From the NCBI GenBank assembly GCA_012730045.1, contig JAAYBR010000029.1, positions 1 through 35,365 of the forward strand: a stretch of DNA of 35,365 nt. The letters run 5' to 3'. Shown here piece by piece: positions 1 through 8,078 of the stretch (positions are counted from its first letter, which is position 1; every line of letters begins with the position of its first letter). Source of the stretch: Candidatus Hydrogenedentota bacterium. Lineage in GTDB: Bacteria; Hydrogenedentota; Hydrogenedentia; Hydrogenedentales; CAITNO01. The notes under the pieces were generated by a model. The model was given only the letters and a program-made list of their open reading frames with translations, had not been told where the DNA came from and searched no databases. The position numbers were made by a program, and so were the translations under genes.

Positions 1-1
1 G

Positions 2-229
2 ATGCTGGCGAAGGTCGGGAAGGCCCCCTTCGTCCTCGTGGCCGAGAGCCAGAACATCAAGACGGGCCTCGGCCTGCGCTACGGCACCTGGCTCCTCGAG
101 CGCGGGTTCAGCCCCCGCTACGCCCACGTCGGCGTCTCCAAGCCCGGCCACGGCGGCCTCCACGAGCACATGTACCACCAGGGCCTCGACCCCGACAGCC
201 TGCTCGCGAAGATTAAGTCCCTCGCCTGA
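2..229 (+). CDS. C-terminal fragment, transketolase-like (tentative)
   Basis: Open frame running in from the left edge and ending in TGA at 227-229; the ATG at base 2 may be internal, so the true start is outside the window. The visible 75 residues contain the motifs VAESQNIKTGLGLRYG, PRYAHVG and HGGLHEHMYHQGLDPDS and end in a short Lys-rich helix. The style resembles a transketolase-type C-terminal domain, but I recognise this only loosely and no catalytic motif is in view. A strong hairpin follows about 30 bases after the stop, so this gene probably ends its transcription unit here. It could belong to another thiamine-diphosphate or carbohydrate enzyme. Confidence 0.35.
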   Translation: MLAKVGKAPFVLVAESQNIKTGLGLRYGTWLLERGFSPRYAHVGVSKPGHGGLHEHMYHQGLDPDSLLAKIKSLA

Positions 230-255
230 GCGCGGACACCCCTGACAACGACACG

Positions 256-290
256 CGGCGCGGTCCCTCTTCGGGGCCGCGCCGTTCTGT
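256..290 (+). terminator. Rho-independent-type terminator after the first gene
   Basis: A 12-bp GC-rich stem (256-267 with 273-284, one G-T pair) and a 5-base loop, followed by TTCTGT. It lies 27 bases after the stop at 229. The T-tract is poor, so termination strength is uncertain. Confidence 0.55.
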
Positions 291-322
291 ATGCCGCCGC
301 GTTTGTTGGGGTTTTCCCGAAT

Positions 323-520
323 GCCAAGCTGGAGCTTGGCGCTCCCAGGGGGCTGCGACGGGAGGGATAACCCGAGACCGCCGCGCTCCAGCAACACCAC
401 GGCCTCGACGTGTCCCTTACCCCGAACGGACAGATACCCGCCGGCCGGCGCAACCTTCCCCTCCAGCGCACAGATACCCGCCGGTCAGCTCACCCTGGGA
501 TCGCCAGGCTCCAGCCTGGC
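323..520. repeat. Inverted pair of a palindromic repeat (GCCA-GCT-CCAGC type)
   Basis: Copy one is the perfect palindrome at 323-340 (GCCAAGCT-GG-AGCTTGGC). Copy two, at 503-520, is GCCAGGCT-CC-AGCCTGGC. Reading copy one on the minus strand, both are preceded by CTGGGANC, so they are the same element in opposite orientation. The A-T pair in one stem is a G-C pair in the other, so the stem has changed without losing pairing. A decayed third copy lies near 2507-2534 in the same orientation as copy two. No gene is seen between 230 and 915. Confidence 0.7.
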
Positions 521-570
521 ATGGGCACTCTCCACGGCCAAGAAGAAACGCGTTGGCCCAAGAAGACGCC

Positions 571-698
571 TGGAGAGGGAAGACAAGGCCGCCGGGACGG
601 CGGCGCTACGGGCGTGTTGACCCGAGAAAGCGGCTGGAGAGGGAAGACAAGGCCGCCGGGACGGCGGCGCCACGGGCGCGTTGACCCGAGAAAGCGGC
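571..698. repeat. 64-bp tandem repeat, about two units (left of MFS gene)
   Basis: Units begin at 571 and 635 (TGGAGAGGGAAGACAAGG) and repeat with an exact 64-base period; a third unit decays after 699. Each contains the hairpin GCCGCC-GGGAC-GGCGGC and ends in TTGACCCGAGAA. Short reading frames through this block exist only because 64-bp units happen to lack stops; I see no gene. The remainder of 230-915 holds repeat fragments only. Confidence 0.85.
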
Positions 699-915
699 TG
701 GCAAGCGAACAGGCCGCGTTGGCGTCAAGGTCAAACGGAGGACGTTTTACGAAGTGGAAAGCGCAACAAATGCGGACAGGCACAGACGGACTCAATCGCC
801 CCGAATTCATCACAAGTCCCTGCCCGTCAACAAGCACGGGTTTTCGGGAACCACACCCCGCAATTTCACTGCCGGAATCTGAGGCGGACACGGGAGACTT
901 CGGGATCGTCCGATG

Positions 916-2250
916 TCATTCCGCCAGATCGTCGTAGGCGTCGGCCTTTGCGTTCCATAGCGACAGGAAGGTGAAGACGCCGGCCACGGCCGCGCCGATG
1001 ATGACGATGTAGGCATAGCGCCAGCCGAAGTGCTCGGCCAGCGCGCCCAGGCCGACGCCCGACACGACCACGCTCGCGTAGCTGAACAGGCTCGTGAAGC
1101 CGATTGACGTCCCGGCCAGCTTCTTGGTCGAGATGTTGGCGGCCGTGACGCCGGTCAGCGCCTGAGGGCCGTAGATGCAGAAGCCCGCCGCGAGCAGTGT
1201 CGCAAACAGGAGCCATGACGGCGCGGTGGCGGGAAGCATCCAAAAACAGAACATGAACAGCGCGGCTCCAGCCATGCAGAACACGCAGGTGCGCGGCGCG
1301 CGGCCCTTCATGAACCGGTCGGTGATCCAGCCCGCGCCCAGCATGCCGGCAACGCCGGCAATCTCAAAGGCCGCCACCATCCAGCCGGCGTGGTCGAGGG
1401 AGAGCCCTTTGGATTCTTTGAGCAGCGTGGGGCCCCAGTCCAAAACGGCGAACCGGACCACATAGATCGTGAAGTTGGCGCATCCGAGCATCCAGATCAG
1501 CGGATTGCAGAAGACCCGTTCGCGGAGGAACTGCCTGTTGACGGGTTCGTTTGCGCGGGCGCCCCTCACTTCCGTGGCGGCAATCTCCGGAAGGCCCACG
1601 GATGAGGGCGTGTCGCGCAGCGCCGCCGCAAGGGCCAGGAGTCCCGCCCCGGCAATCACCGCCGGCGCCCAGAAGCAGAAGCGCCACGCGCCCGGCCCGC
1701 CGTAAGCCATGATGTATCCGCACAGGATCGCGATCAGCCCCGCCCCGACGGAGTGCGACGTGTTCCAGATGGACATTTTGGTCGCGAGTTCGTTTGGGGG
1801 TATCCAGTGCGTGAGGAGGCGCGCGCAGGGCGGGAAACCGCTGCCCTGGAACAGGCCGTTCAGCACCCAAAGGACGCCGAGGATGACGATCAGGGCCGAC
1901 ATGAAGGCCGGGCCGGAGGGGGTCCCGGTGAAAACCTCGGCAAAGACCGGCCCGAATCCGAACGCGACGTTCACCAACAGACACAAGGCGAGCCCCACCA
2001 TCATGTAGGTGCGGGAATTGCAGCGGTCGCCCCAGTAGCCGTTCAGAAACTTGGACAGCCCGTAGACCAATCCGTGCAACGTCAGAAACGCGCCAAGGCT
2101 CGTCTTGGTAATGCCCAATTCGGACTCGATGCCGGGCATCGCCAGGCTGAAATTCTTGCGCAGGAAGTAGAAGAGCGTGTAGCCAACCATCGTGGCGGCA
2201 ATCGTGCGGTACTGCCAGTACTTGAACCGTTTGGCGCTCTCCGACGTCAT
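916..2250 (-). CDS. MFS permease, organophosphate/phosphate antiporter (GlpT/UhpC-like) type
   Basis: A 444-residue polytopic membrane protein with about 12 hydrophobic segments. The N-terminal part has YTLFYFLRKNFSLAMPG and GLVYGLSKFLNGYWGDR, typical of the GlpT/UhpT/UhpC branch (organophosphate:phosphate antiporters and the UhpC sensor). It probably moves a phosphorylated sugar or glycerol phosphate across the inner membrane; the substrate cannot be read from sequence. The ATG at 2250 is chosen; an in-frame TTG one codon upstream is equally spaced from AGGAGC. The gene stands alone, and related repeat blocks lie on both sides in the same orientation, so it may have been gained or lost by recombination between them. 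Confidence 0.85.
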   Translation of the reverse strand: MTSESAKRFKYWQYRTIAATMVGYTLFYFLRKNFSLAMPGIESELGITKTSLGAFLTLHGLVYGLSKFLNGYWGDRCNSRTYMMVGLALCLLVNVAFGFGPVFAEVFTGTPSGPAFMSALIVILGVLWVLNGLFQGSGFPPCARLLTHWIPPNELATKMSIWNTSHSVGAGLIAILCGYIMAYGGPGAWRFCFWAPAVIAGAGLLALAAALRDTPSSVGLPEIAATEVRGARANEPVNRQFLRERVFCNPLIWMLGCANFTIYVVRFAVLDWGPTLLKESKGLSLDHAGWMVAAFEIAGVAGMLGAGWITDRFMKGRAPRTCVFCMAGAALFMFCFWMLPATAPSWLLFATLLAAGFCIYGPQALTGVTAANISTKKLAGTSIGFTSLFSYASVVVSGVGLGALAEHFGWRYAYIVIIGAAVAGVFTFLSLWNAKADAYDDLAE

Positions 2251-2448
2251 CAAGTCTGGTTGCTCCTGCGGGCGCGTCCCTGTTCGCGTTGCACGCGCCT
2301 GGCGCCGCGCCTGTTCTTGCCAAAGGGACAGGACGATACGGACAAGATGATACTCTACAGCCGAAAGCCCCGGTTTTCAAAGCCAAGAGCCGCAGTGCTC
2401 TCGAAGCAGAGCCCCTCCATGAGAAAAACCGGCGCCGCGGCCCCCCTT

Positions 2449-2779
2449 CAACACCACGGCTTCGACGTGTCCCTAACCCCGGACGGACAGACAACCGTTG
2501 CGTCAGCGCACCCTGGGATCGCCGGGCTTCCCCCTGGCGCGGGCTTGGCCACTGCCCAGATACGGCGCGTTGACCCAAGAACACGCCTGGCGAGGGAAGA
2601 CAAGGCCGCCGGGACGGCGGCGCTACGGGCGCGTTGACCCAAGACCACGCCTGGCGAGGGAAGACAAGGCCGCCGGGACGGCGGCGCTACGGGTGCGCTG
2701 ACCCAAGACCACGCCTGGCGAGGGAAGACAAGGCCGCCGGGACGGCGGTGCTACGGGCGCGCTGACCCAAGAACACGCC
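2449..2779. repeat. Second copy of the repeat block, with three 64-bp tandem units
   Basis: From 2449 the sequence matches the block starting at 392 (shared CAACACCACGGC, TCGACGTGTCCCT, CACCCTGGGATCGCC), then enters 64-bp units beginning at 2588, 2652 and 2716 (TGGCGAGGGAAGACAAGG). It is in the same orientation as the left block, so the MFS gene lies between direct repeats about 2.06 kb apart. The stretch 2254-2448 upstream of the MFS gene shows no gene. Confidence 0.85.
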
Positions 2780-2812
2780 GGGACGGCGGGGTTGCGGACG
2801 CCGGCCCTCCCC

Positions 2813-2838
2813 GTAGCGCAGGCGTCCCGCCTGCCTTG
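2813..2838 (-). repeat. Inverted single copy of the array hairpin with a rewritten stem
   Basis: Read on the plus strand this is GTAGCGC, then AGGC-GTCCC-GCCT, then GCCTTG. The array unit at 2601-2626, read on the minus strand, is GTAGCGC, then CGCC-GTCCC-GGCG, then GCCTTG. Flanks and the GTCCC loop are kept, while two stem base pairs differ with pairing preserved. It lies just past the stop of the pseudopilin gene (ends 2857, minus strand) and could act as its 3' hairpin. Confidence 0.75.
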
Positions 2839-2856
2839 TTTTCTCCGCGGCTCCCC

Positions 2857-3867
2857 CTACCACACGCCGCCCATGGCGACCATGAGGGGGCTGCAGGGGA
2901 TGCTTTCGGAGGGGTAGCGGATGAATTCGACGTGGCCGTCCATGTAGAGGGCGTTGGCGCCGCCGGGGAGGTGGTTGAACTGGCCGTTGCCGTCTTTGCG
3001 GAGGCCCTGGGTGGCGTCCCACATCACGGGGACTTCGGACTGGCCCTTGGCGGAGGCGCCGGCGTTGTTGATGTCGGTGATGAGGAAGCGCTCGACGCCC
3101 TCGCGGAGGCGGTAGATGGTCTGGCCGCCGCCGTTGCCGCGGAGGGCGTAGGCCTCCCAGGCGGGGGTGCCGTCGGCGAGGTAGGGGCTGACGGTGACCT
3201 GGATGCAGCGGCTCTGGCACCAGGTCTTCATGCGGGCGGGGTCGAGGGCGGCGAGGTCAATGTCCTCCTCCAGGATGCGTCGGCCCTCATTGCGCGTGAC
3301 CTCGCTGCCGAGGCCGGCGTCCATGTTCAGTTTGCAGTCGGCGGCGAGGGTCATGGAGGCCCACACGTCGGGGTCCTCGGCCATCCACGCGGCGTAGACG
3401 TAGCTCTGCTCGTCGTTGAGGCACAGGGGGCTGAAGCTGCCCAGCGACGGGGCGACGCCGAGGGCCTGCCCGTCGGTGTACCATTTCCAGCCCTTCGGGC
3501 CGACGTGGTCCTCCGGGAAGAACCGGGGGCTGGAGGGGCAGAAGAAGAGGGTGATGTCCGTGAGGTATTCGGGGTAGACGGCGACGCCGTCGGGCAGGGC
3601 CCAGAGGTCGCGGCTGCTGCCGGGGGCGTCGGGGCTCTCGCCGAGGGCGAGGTGGCGGCCGTTGAGGGCGGACGGGGGGAACGCGCCGCGGTGCTCCGAG
3701 GCGTACATCTTGAAGATGACGCCGAACTGCTTGAGGTTGCTGGCGCAGCTTGCGCGGCGGGCGGCCTCGCGGGCGCGGGCGAGGGCGGGCAGGAGCATGG
3801 CGGCGAGGATGGCGATGATGGCGATGACGACCAGCAGCTCGATGAGGGTAAAGGCGTTTCTTCTCAC
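2857..3867 (-). CDS. DUF1559-type prepilin-like protein
   Basis: 336 residues. The N-terminus is a type IV prepilin/pseudopilin class signal: [14 protein letters not shown] followed by a hydrophobic helix ending near [16 protein letters not shown], so processing by a prepilin peptidase at the A-F bond is expected. The large C-terminal part is the DUF1559-like domain common in Planctomycetes and relatives. Near the end [13 protein letters not shown] matches the H-X9-DG processing-associated motif with one extra residue. I chose the GTG at 3867 because AAGGAG lies 8 bases upstream; the GTG at 3876 would overlap that site. No pilus assembly gene lies nearby, so its partner machinery is elsewhere. 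Role: probable surface or periplasmic pseudopilin of unknown function. Confidence 0.85.
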   Translation of the reverse strand: MRRNAFTLIELLVVIAIIAILAAMLLPALARAREAARRASCASNLKQFGVIFKMYASEHRGAFPPSALNGRHLALGESPDAPGSSRDLWALPDGVAVYPEYLTDITLFFCPSSPRFFPEDHVGPKGWKWYTDGQALGVAPSLGSFSPLCLNDEQSYVYAAWMAEDPDVWASMTLAADCKLNMDAGLGSEVTRNEGRRILEEDIDLAALDPARMKTWCQSRCIQVTVSPYLADGTPAWEAYALRGNGGGQTIYRLREGVERFLITDINNAGASAKGQSEVPVMWDATQGLRKDGNGQFNHLPGGANALYMDGHVEFIRYPSESIPCSPLMVAMGGVW

Positions 3868-3941
3868 GGGACACACTCCTTCCCCCGGTTAATCACGGGC
3901 CGGCCGGGAAAGTTCCCCGGGCGGGGCGGGCATAAAAGGGG

Positions 3942-3969
3942 CCGTCCCCGGACCGGGGTCCGGGGACGG
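3942..3969 (-). terminator. Terminator of the PFK gene
   Basis: A 13-bp near-perfect GC stem (3942-3954 with 3957-3969) followed on the minus strand by CCCCTTTTAT. It lies 26 bases past the stop of the gene ending at 3996 and separates it from the pseudopilin gene downstream. Confidence 0.75.
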
Positions 3970-3995
3970 GAAAAACACGGACCGCCGCGGGGCGG

Positions 3996-5207
3996 TCACT
4001 TGCTGAGGATTTTGCCGACGCGCGGGGCCTGGATGCGCTCCATGAGCGGCATCTGGCCGGCGAGCGGGCGGGCGTAGCGGAGGAAGTCTTCGGTCACATG
4101 GTTGCCCTCGGCGTTGATGAAGCGGTCGGGCATCTCGGTGGAGTGGCGCGCGACGGTCTCCAGCGGCGTCAGGAAGTAGGACACGGCGTAGTCGCCCTCG
4201 CGCTTGATGGCGACGGAGCCGTCCACGTTGTGCCAGATGGCGTACTGGGCGGCCTTCTCGCCGACCTCGCGGGCCTCGTACTGGTCCACCTCGGACACGC
4301 AGCCGAGGAAGGAGCGCTGGAGGTAGCCGAACGTGTCCGACCGGACGCGCTTGATGCCCGTGAGCTTCACGTGGGACGCGAGCAGGTCGCCCAGGGCGCC
4401 GGTGCCGGAGAGCTGGGCGTTGCCGTGCAGGTCCTTCTCGCCGCCCGTGAACGCCGTGATGATGGGCGTGCCGTTCTCGTCCACGATGCCCTCGGAGGCG
4501 GCGACGACGCAGCGGCCGTACTTCTCGTACACCGCCTTCACGTCCGCCAGGAACTTCTCCTTGACGAAGGTGCGCTCGGGCAGGTAGACGAGGTGCGGGC
4601 CGTCGTCCGGGTACTTCCGCGCCAGGGCGCTGGCGGCGGTGAGGAAGCCCGCGTGGCGGCCCATGACGATGGCGATGTACACGCCGGGGATGGCGCGGTT
4701 GTCGAGGTTGGCACCCGCGAAGGCCTGCGCCACGAACTTGGCGGCGGAGCCGAAGCCCGGGCAGTGGTCCGTGACCTTCAGGTCGTTGTCAATGGTCTTG
4801 GGGACGTGGATGACGCGCAGCTCGTAGCCCGCCTCGTGCGCCTGCTCGTTCACGATGCGGCAGGTGTCCGCGCTGTCGTTGCCGCCGCAGTAGAAGAAAT
4901 AGCGGATGTTGTGGGCCTGGCAGGTCTGGAAAATCCGCTTGCAGTACTCCACGTCGGGCTTGTCGCGCGTGGAGAGCAGGCCGGCCGACGGGGTCGCCGC
5001 GACGGCCTCCAGGTTGTGGGTGGTGGCCTCGGTCAGGTCGAGAAAGTTCTCGTTGATGATGCCGTTCACCCCGTGGAGCGCGCCGTAGACATGCGTGACC
5101 TGCGGGAACTTGCGGGACTCGAGCACCGCGCCCACCACGCTCTGGTTGATGACCGCCGTCGGGCCGCCGCCCTGGGCGACCAGCACTTTTCCTTCGAGCT
5201 TGGCCAT
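3996..5207 (-). CDS. Pyrophosphate-dependent 6-phosphofructokinase
   Basis: 403 residues; phosphorylates fructose 6-phosphate, probably with pyrophosphate as donor, in cytosolic glycolysis. Family motifs: AQGGGPTAVIN near residue 11, GGNDSADT at 108-115, PKTIDND at 126-132 with the catalytic Asp in TID, GFGSAAKF, and MGRHAGFLTA. ATP enzymes have GGDGS; the Asp in the Gly position (here GGNDS) and the Lys of PKTIDND are hallmarks of PPi users. The ATG at 5207 is preceded by AGGAGGAGTT; a longer frame to 5291 lacks such a site. It is a single-gene unit with its own promoter and terminator. Donor specificity is inferred from motif, not measured. Confidence 0.88.
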   Translation of the reverse strand: MAKLEGKVLVAQGGGPTAVINQSVVGAVLESRKFPQVTHVYGALHGVNGIINENFLDLTEATTHNLEAVAATPSAGLLSTRDKPDVEYCKRIFQTCQAHNIRYFFYCGGNDSADTCRIVNEQAHEAGYELRVIHVPKTIDNDLKVTDHCPGFGSAAKFVAQAFAGANLDNRAIPGVYIAIVMGRHAGFLTAASALARKYPDDGPHLVYLPERTFVKEKFLADVKAVYEKYGRCVVAASEGIVDENGTPIITAFTGGEKDLHGNAQLSGTGALGDLLASHVKLTGIKRVRSDTFGYLQRSFLGCVSEVDQYEAREVGEKAAQYAIWHNVDGSVAIKREGDYAVSYFLTPLETVARHSTEMPDRFINAEGNHVTEDFLRYARPLAGQMPLMERIQAPRVGKILSK

Positions 5208-5289
5208 GGATAACTCCTCCTGGACTGTGTGGTTTGCCCCTCGGAGAGCCGGGAATTCGCCGGTGAAACACGGCGTCAAGGGGTGGCGC

Positions 5290-5319
5290 ATTATCGCACG
5301 CCCGACCCGGGGCGCGCAA
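5290..5319 (-). promoter_or_regulatory. Candidate promoter of the PFK gene
   Basis: On the minus strand TTGCGC (5314-5319), 18 bases, then GATAAT (5290-5295) preceded by TGC, an extended -10. Transcription would start near 5283, giving a leader of about 75 bases. Confidence 0.55.
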
Positions 5320-5348
5320 CCGGGCCGCGCGGACGGGCGTTAAAAGGG

Positions 5349-5383
5349 GCGTCCCGGCGCTCCGCTGGGGAGCGCCGGGACGC
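5349..5383 (-). terminator. Terminator of the groES-groEL operon
   Basis: A perfect 15-bp stem (5349-5363 with 5369-5383) with a 5-base loop, followed on the minus strand by CCCCTTTTAA. It lies 24 bases past the groEL stop. Confidence 0.88.
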
Positions 5384-5407
5384 GTTGTCTTCAGGGGGAG
5401 CCGGGGC

Positions 5408-7048
<1,641 letters not shown>

Positions 7049-7087
7049 TCAGTCTCCTTGTTCTGTTCTGCGGTTTTGGGGCGCCGG

Positions 7088-7375
7088 CTACTCGAGCACC
7101 GCGAGAACGTCGTCCTCGCGCATGATGACGTGCTCGTCGCCGTCAATCTTCACCTCGGTCCCGGAATACTTGCCCATGAGGATCCGGTCGCCCGGCTTCA
7201 CCTCGAGGGCCACCCGCTTCCCGTGCTCGTCAAGACGGCCGGGGCCGACCGCGATCACCTTGCCCTCCTGGGGCTTCTCTTTGGCCGTGTCGGGGATGAT
7301 GATGCCGCCGCGCACGGTCTCGCTGGGCTCTTCGCGCTTCACCAGGATACGGTCTGCCAGGGGACGAACTTTCAT
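7088..7375 (-). CDS. groES: Co-chaperonin GroES (Cpn10)
   Basis: 95 residues; the heptameric lid of GroEL. It begins [16 protein letters not shown], has the mobile loop region around [20 protein letters not shown] and ends [16 protein letters not shown]. The ATG at 7375 has AGGAGC just upstream; a longer in-frame reading to 7462 crosses the leader and is not favoured. It is first gene of the operon, 100 bases downstream of the CIRCE element, so HrcA control is expected. No hrcA, dnaK or grpE lies in this window. Confidence 0.97.
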   Translation of the reverse strand: MKVRPLADRILVKREEPSETVRGGIIIPDTAKEKPQEGKVIAVGPGRLDEHGKRVALEVKPGDRILMGKYSGTEVKIDGDEHVIMREDDVLAVLE

Positions 7376-7474
7376 TGTGCTTGCTCCTTGTGGTTGGTTG
7401 GTTCGCACATACACTGTTGGCCCGTTCAGGCGGCTGCCATTTTGGCAAACCGCCCGGACCACCGCCTGCCATCG

Positions 7475-7501
7475 TTAGCACTCGGCGGTCGTGAGTGATA
7501 A
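7475..7501 (-). promoter_or_regulatory. CIRCE operator (HrcA binding site)
   Basis: TTAGCACTC-N9-GAGTGATAA, one base off the consensus inverted repeat TTAGCACTC-N9-GAGTGCTAA. It overlaps the -10 of the groES promoter, so bound HrcA would block RNA polymerase. Confidence 0.95.
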
Positions 7502-7527
7502 TAGCACGCCCCCAGCCGCCGTGTCAA
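7498..7527 (-). promoter_or_regulatory. groESL promoter (sigma-70 type)
   Basis: On the minus strand a perfect TTGACA (7522-7527), an 18-base spacer, and TATTAT (7498-7503) preceded by TGC. The -10 shares bases with CIRCE. The predicted start near 7491 gives a leader of about 115 bases. Confidence 0.85.
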
Positions 7528-7650
7528 GCCCCCATTCCCCGCTATTTCATGGGTGTTTTCCCAAAGGACACGATGTGGGGCGGCGCGGCTAGACAGAAAA
7601 CAAGCATGGAGGAGGATTATGCCATTTTGGCAGCAACAGGAAGAGGGTGG

Positions 7651-7881
7651 CATCCCGGAGGGATGCAGGACATTAGCCGGTGGCTGAGCGCGGCGATGCC
7701 ACCGGACGTCGCCCCCCCCTCTCTCTTGGAGAACCCCGGCAGGGGTTCAGGACACGTCCGATTCCTCCTGGCTTCGGGGTCCCGCACCCCTGCCGGGGTG
7801 CCAGGAATGGGGAGAAGCGTCCAATCCCGGTGGTGTCGCTGCGCTCAACCACCGGCTAATGGCCCCCACCCCTCCGGGGTG
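7651..7881. repeat. 231-bp composite imperfect palindrome of two repeat families
   Basis: Outer element: 7651-7705 contains CATCCCGGAGGGATG and AGCCGGTGGCTGAGCG ending in GCCACCGG; its inverted partner is 7827-7881. Inner element: AACCCCGGCAGGGGTT at 7732-7747; its inverted partner CACCCCTGCCGGGGTG is at 7785-7800. Both pairs are centred on 7766. Stems differ with pairing kept (CATCCC/GGGATG versus CACCCC/GGGGTG). There is no convincing gene between 7528 and 8078; reading frames there only cross repeats. Confidence 0.85.
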
Positions 7882-7985
7882 AAGAGGGACAGGACGCCAC
7901 GTTCCACCGCATGTCCTCTTCTTCATGGACCGAGCCCCCGCCTCTGGCGGTCTGCCAATGAAGGAGGCCGATGGGGACGGCCACA

Positions 7986-8050
7986 ACGCGGCATCTTGCC
8001 GCGTTCTTCGGGTCAACCAAAGGCCCAAAGAACGCGGCAAGATGCCGCGT
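7986..8050. repeat. 23-bp perfect inverted repeat near the recD2 3' end
   Basis: ACGCGGCATCTTGCCGCG plus TTCTT at 7986-8008 pairs exactly with 8028-8050 across a 19-base spacer. Each arm is itself a near-palindrome (GCGGCA-TCT-TGCCGC), so it can fold as one long or two short hairpins. It lies 28 bases past the recD2 stop and may protect or end that transcript, but no T-tract follows on the minus strand. Confidence 0.8.
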
Positions 8051-8078
8051 CTACGTCTTCCGCCCTCTTCGCCGTCGG

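Noticed and set aside
410-937. Open frames through the left repeat island
   Set aside because: They cross tandem and hairpin repeats, lack ribosome-binding sites and have no protein-like features.
571-2779. 64-bp repeats as a CRISPR array
   Set aside because: The whole 64-base unit repeats with no variable spacers, and no cas gene is nearby.
4098-5213. Plus-strand frame opposite the PFK gene
   Set aside because: Shadow frame; sequence conservation is explained by PFK on the other strand.
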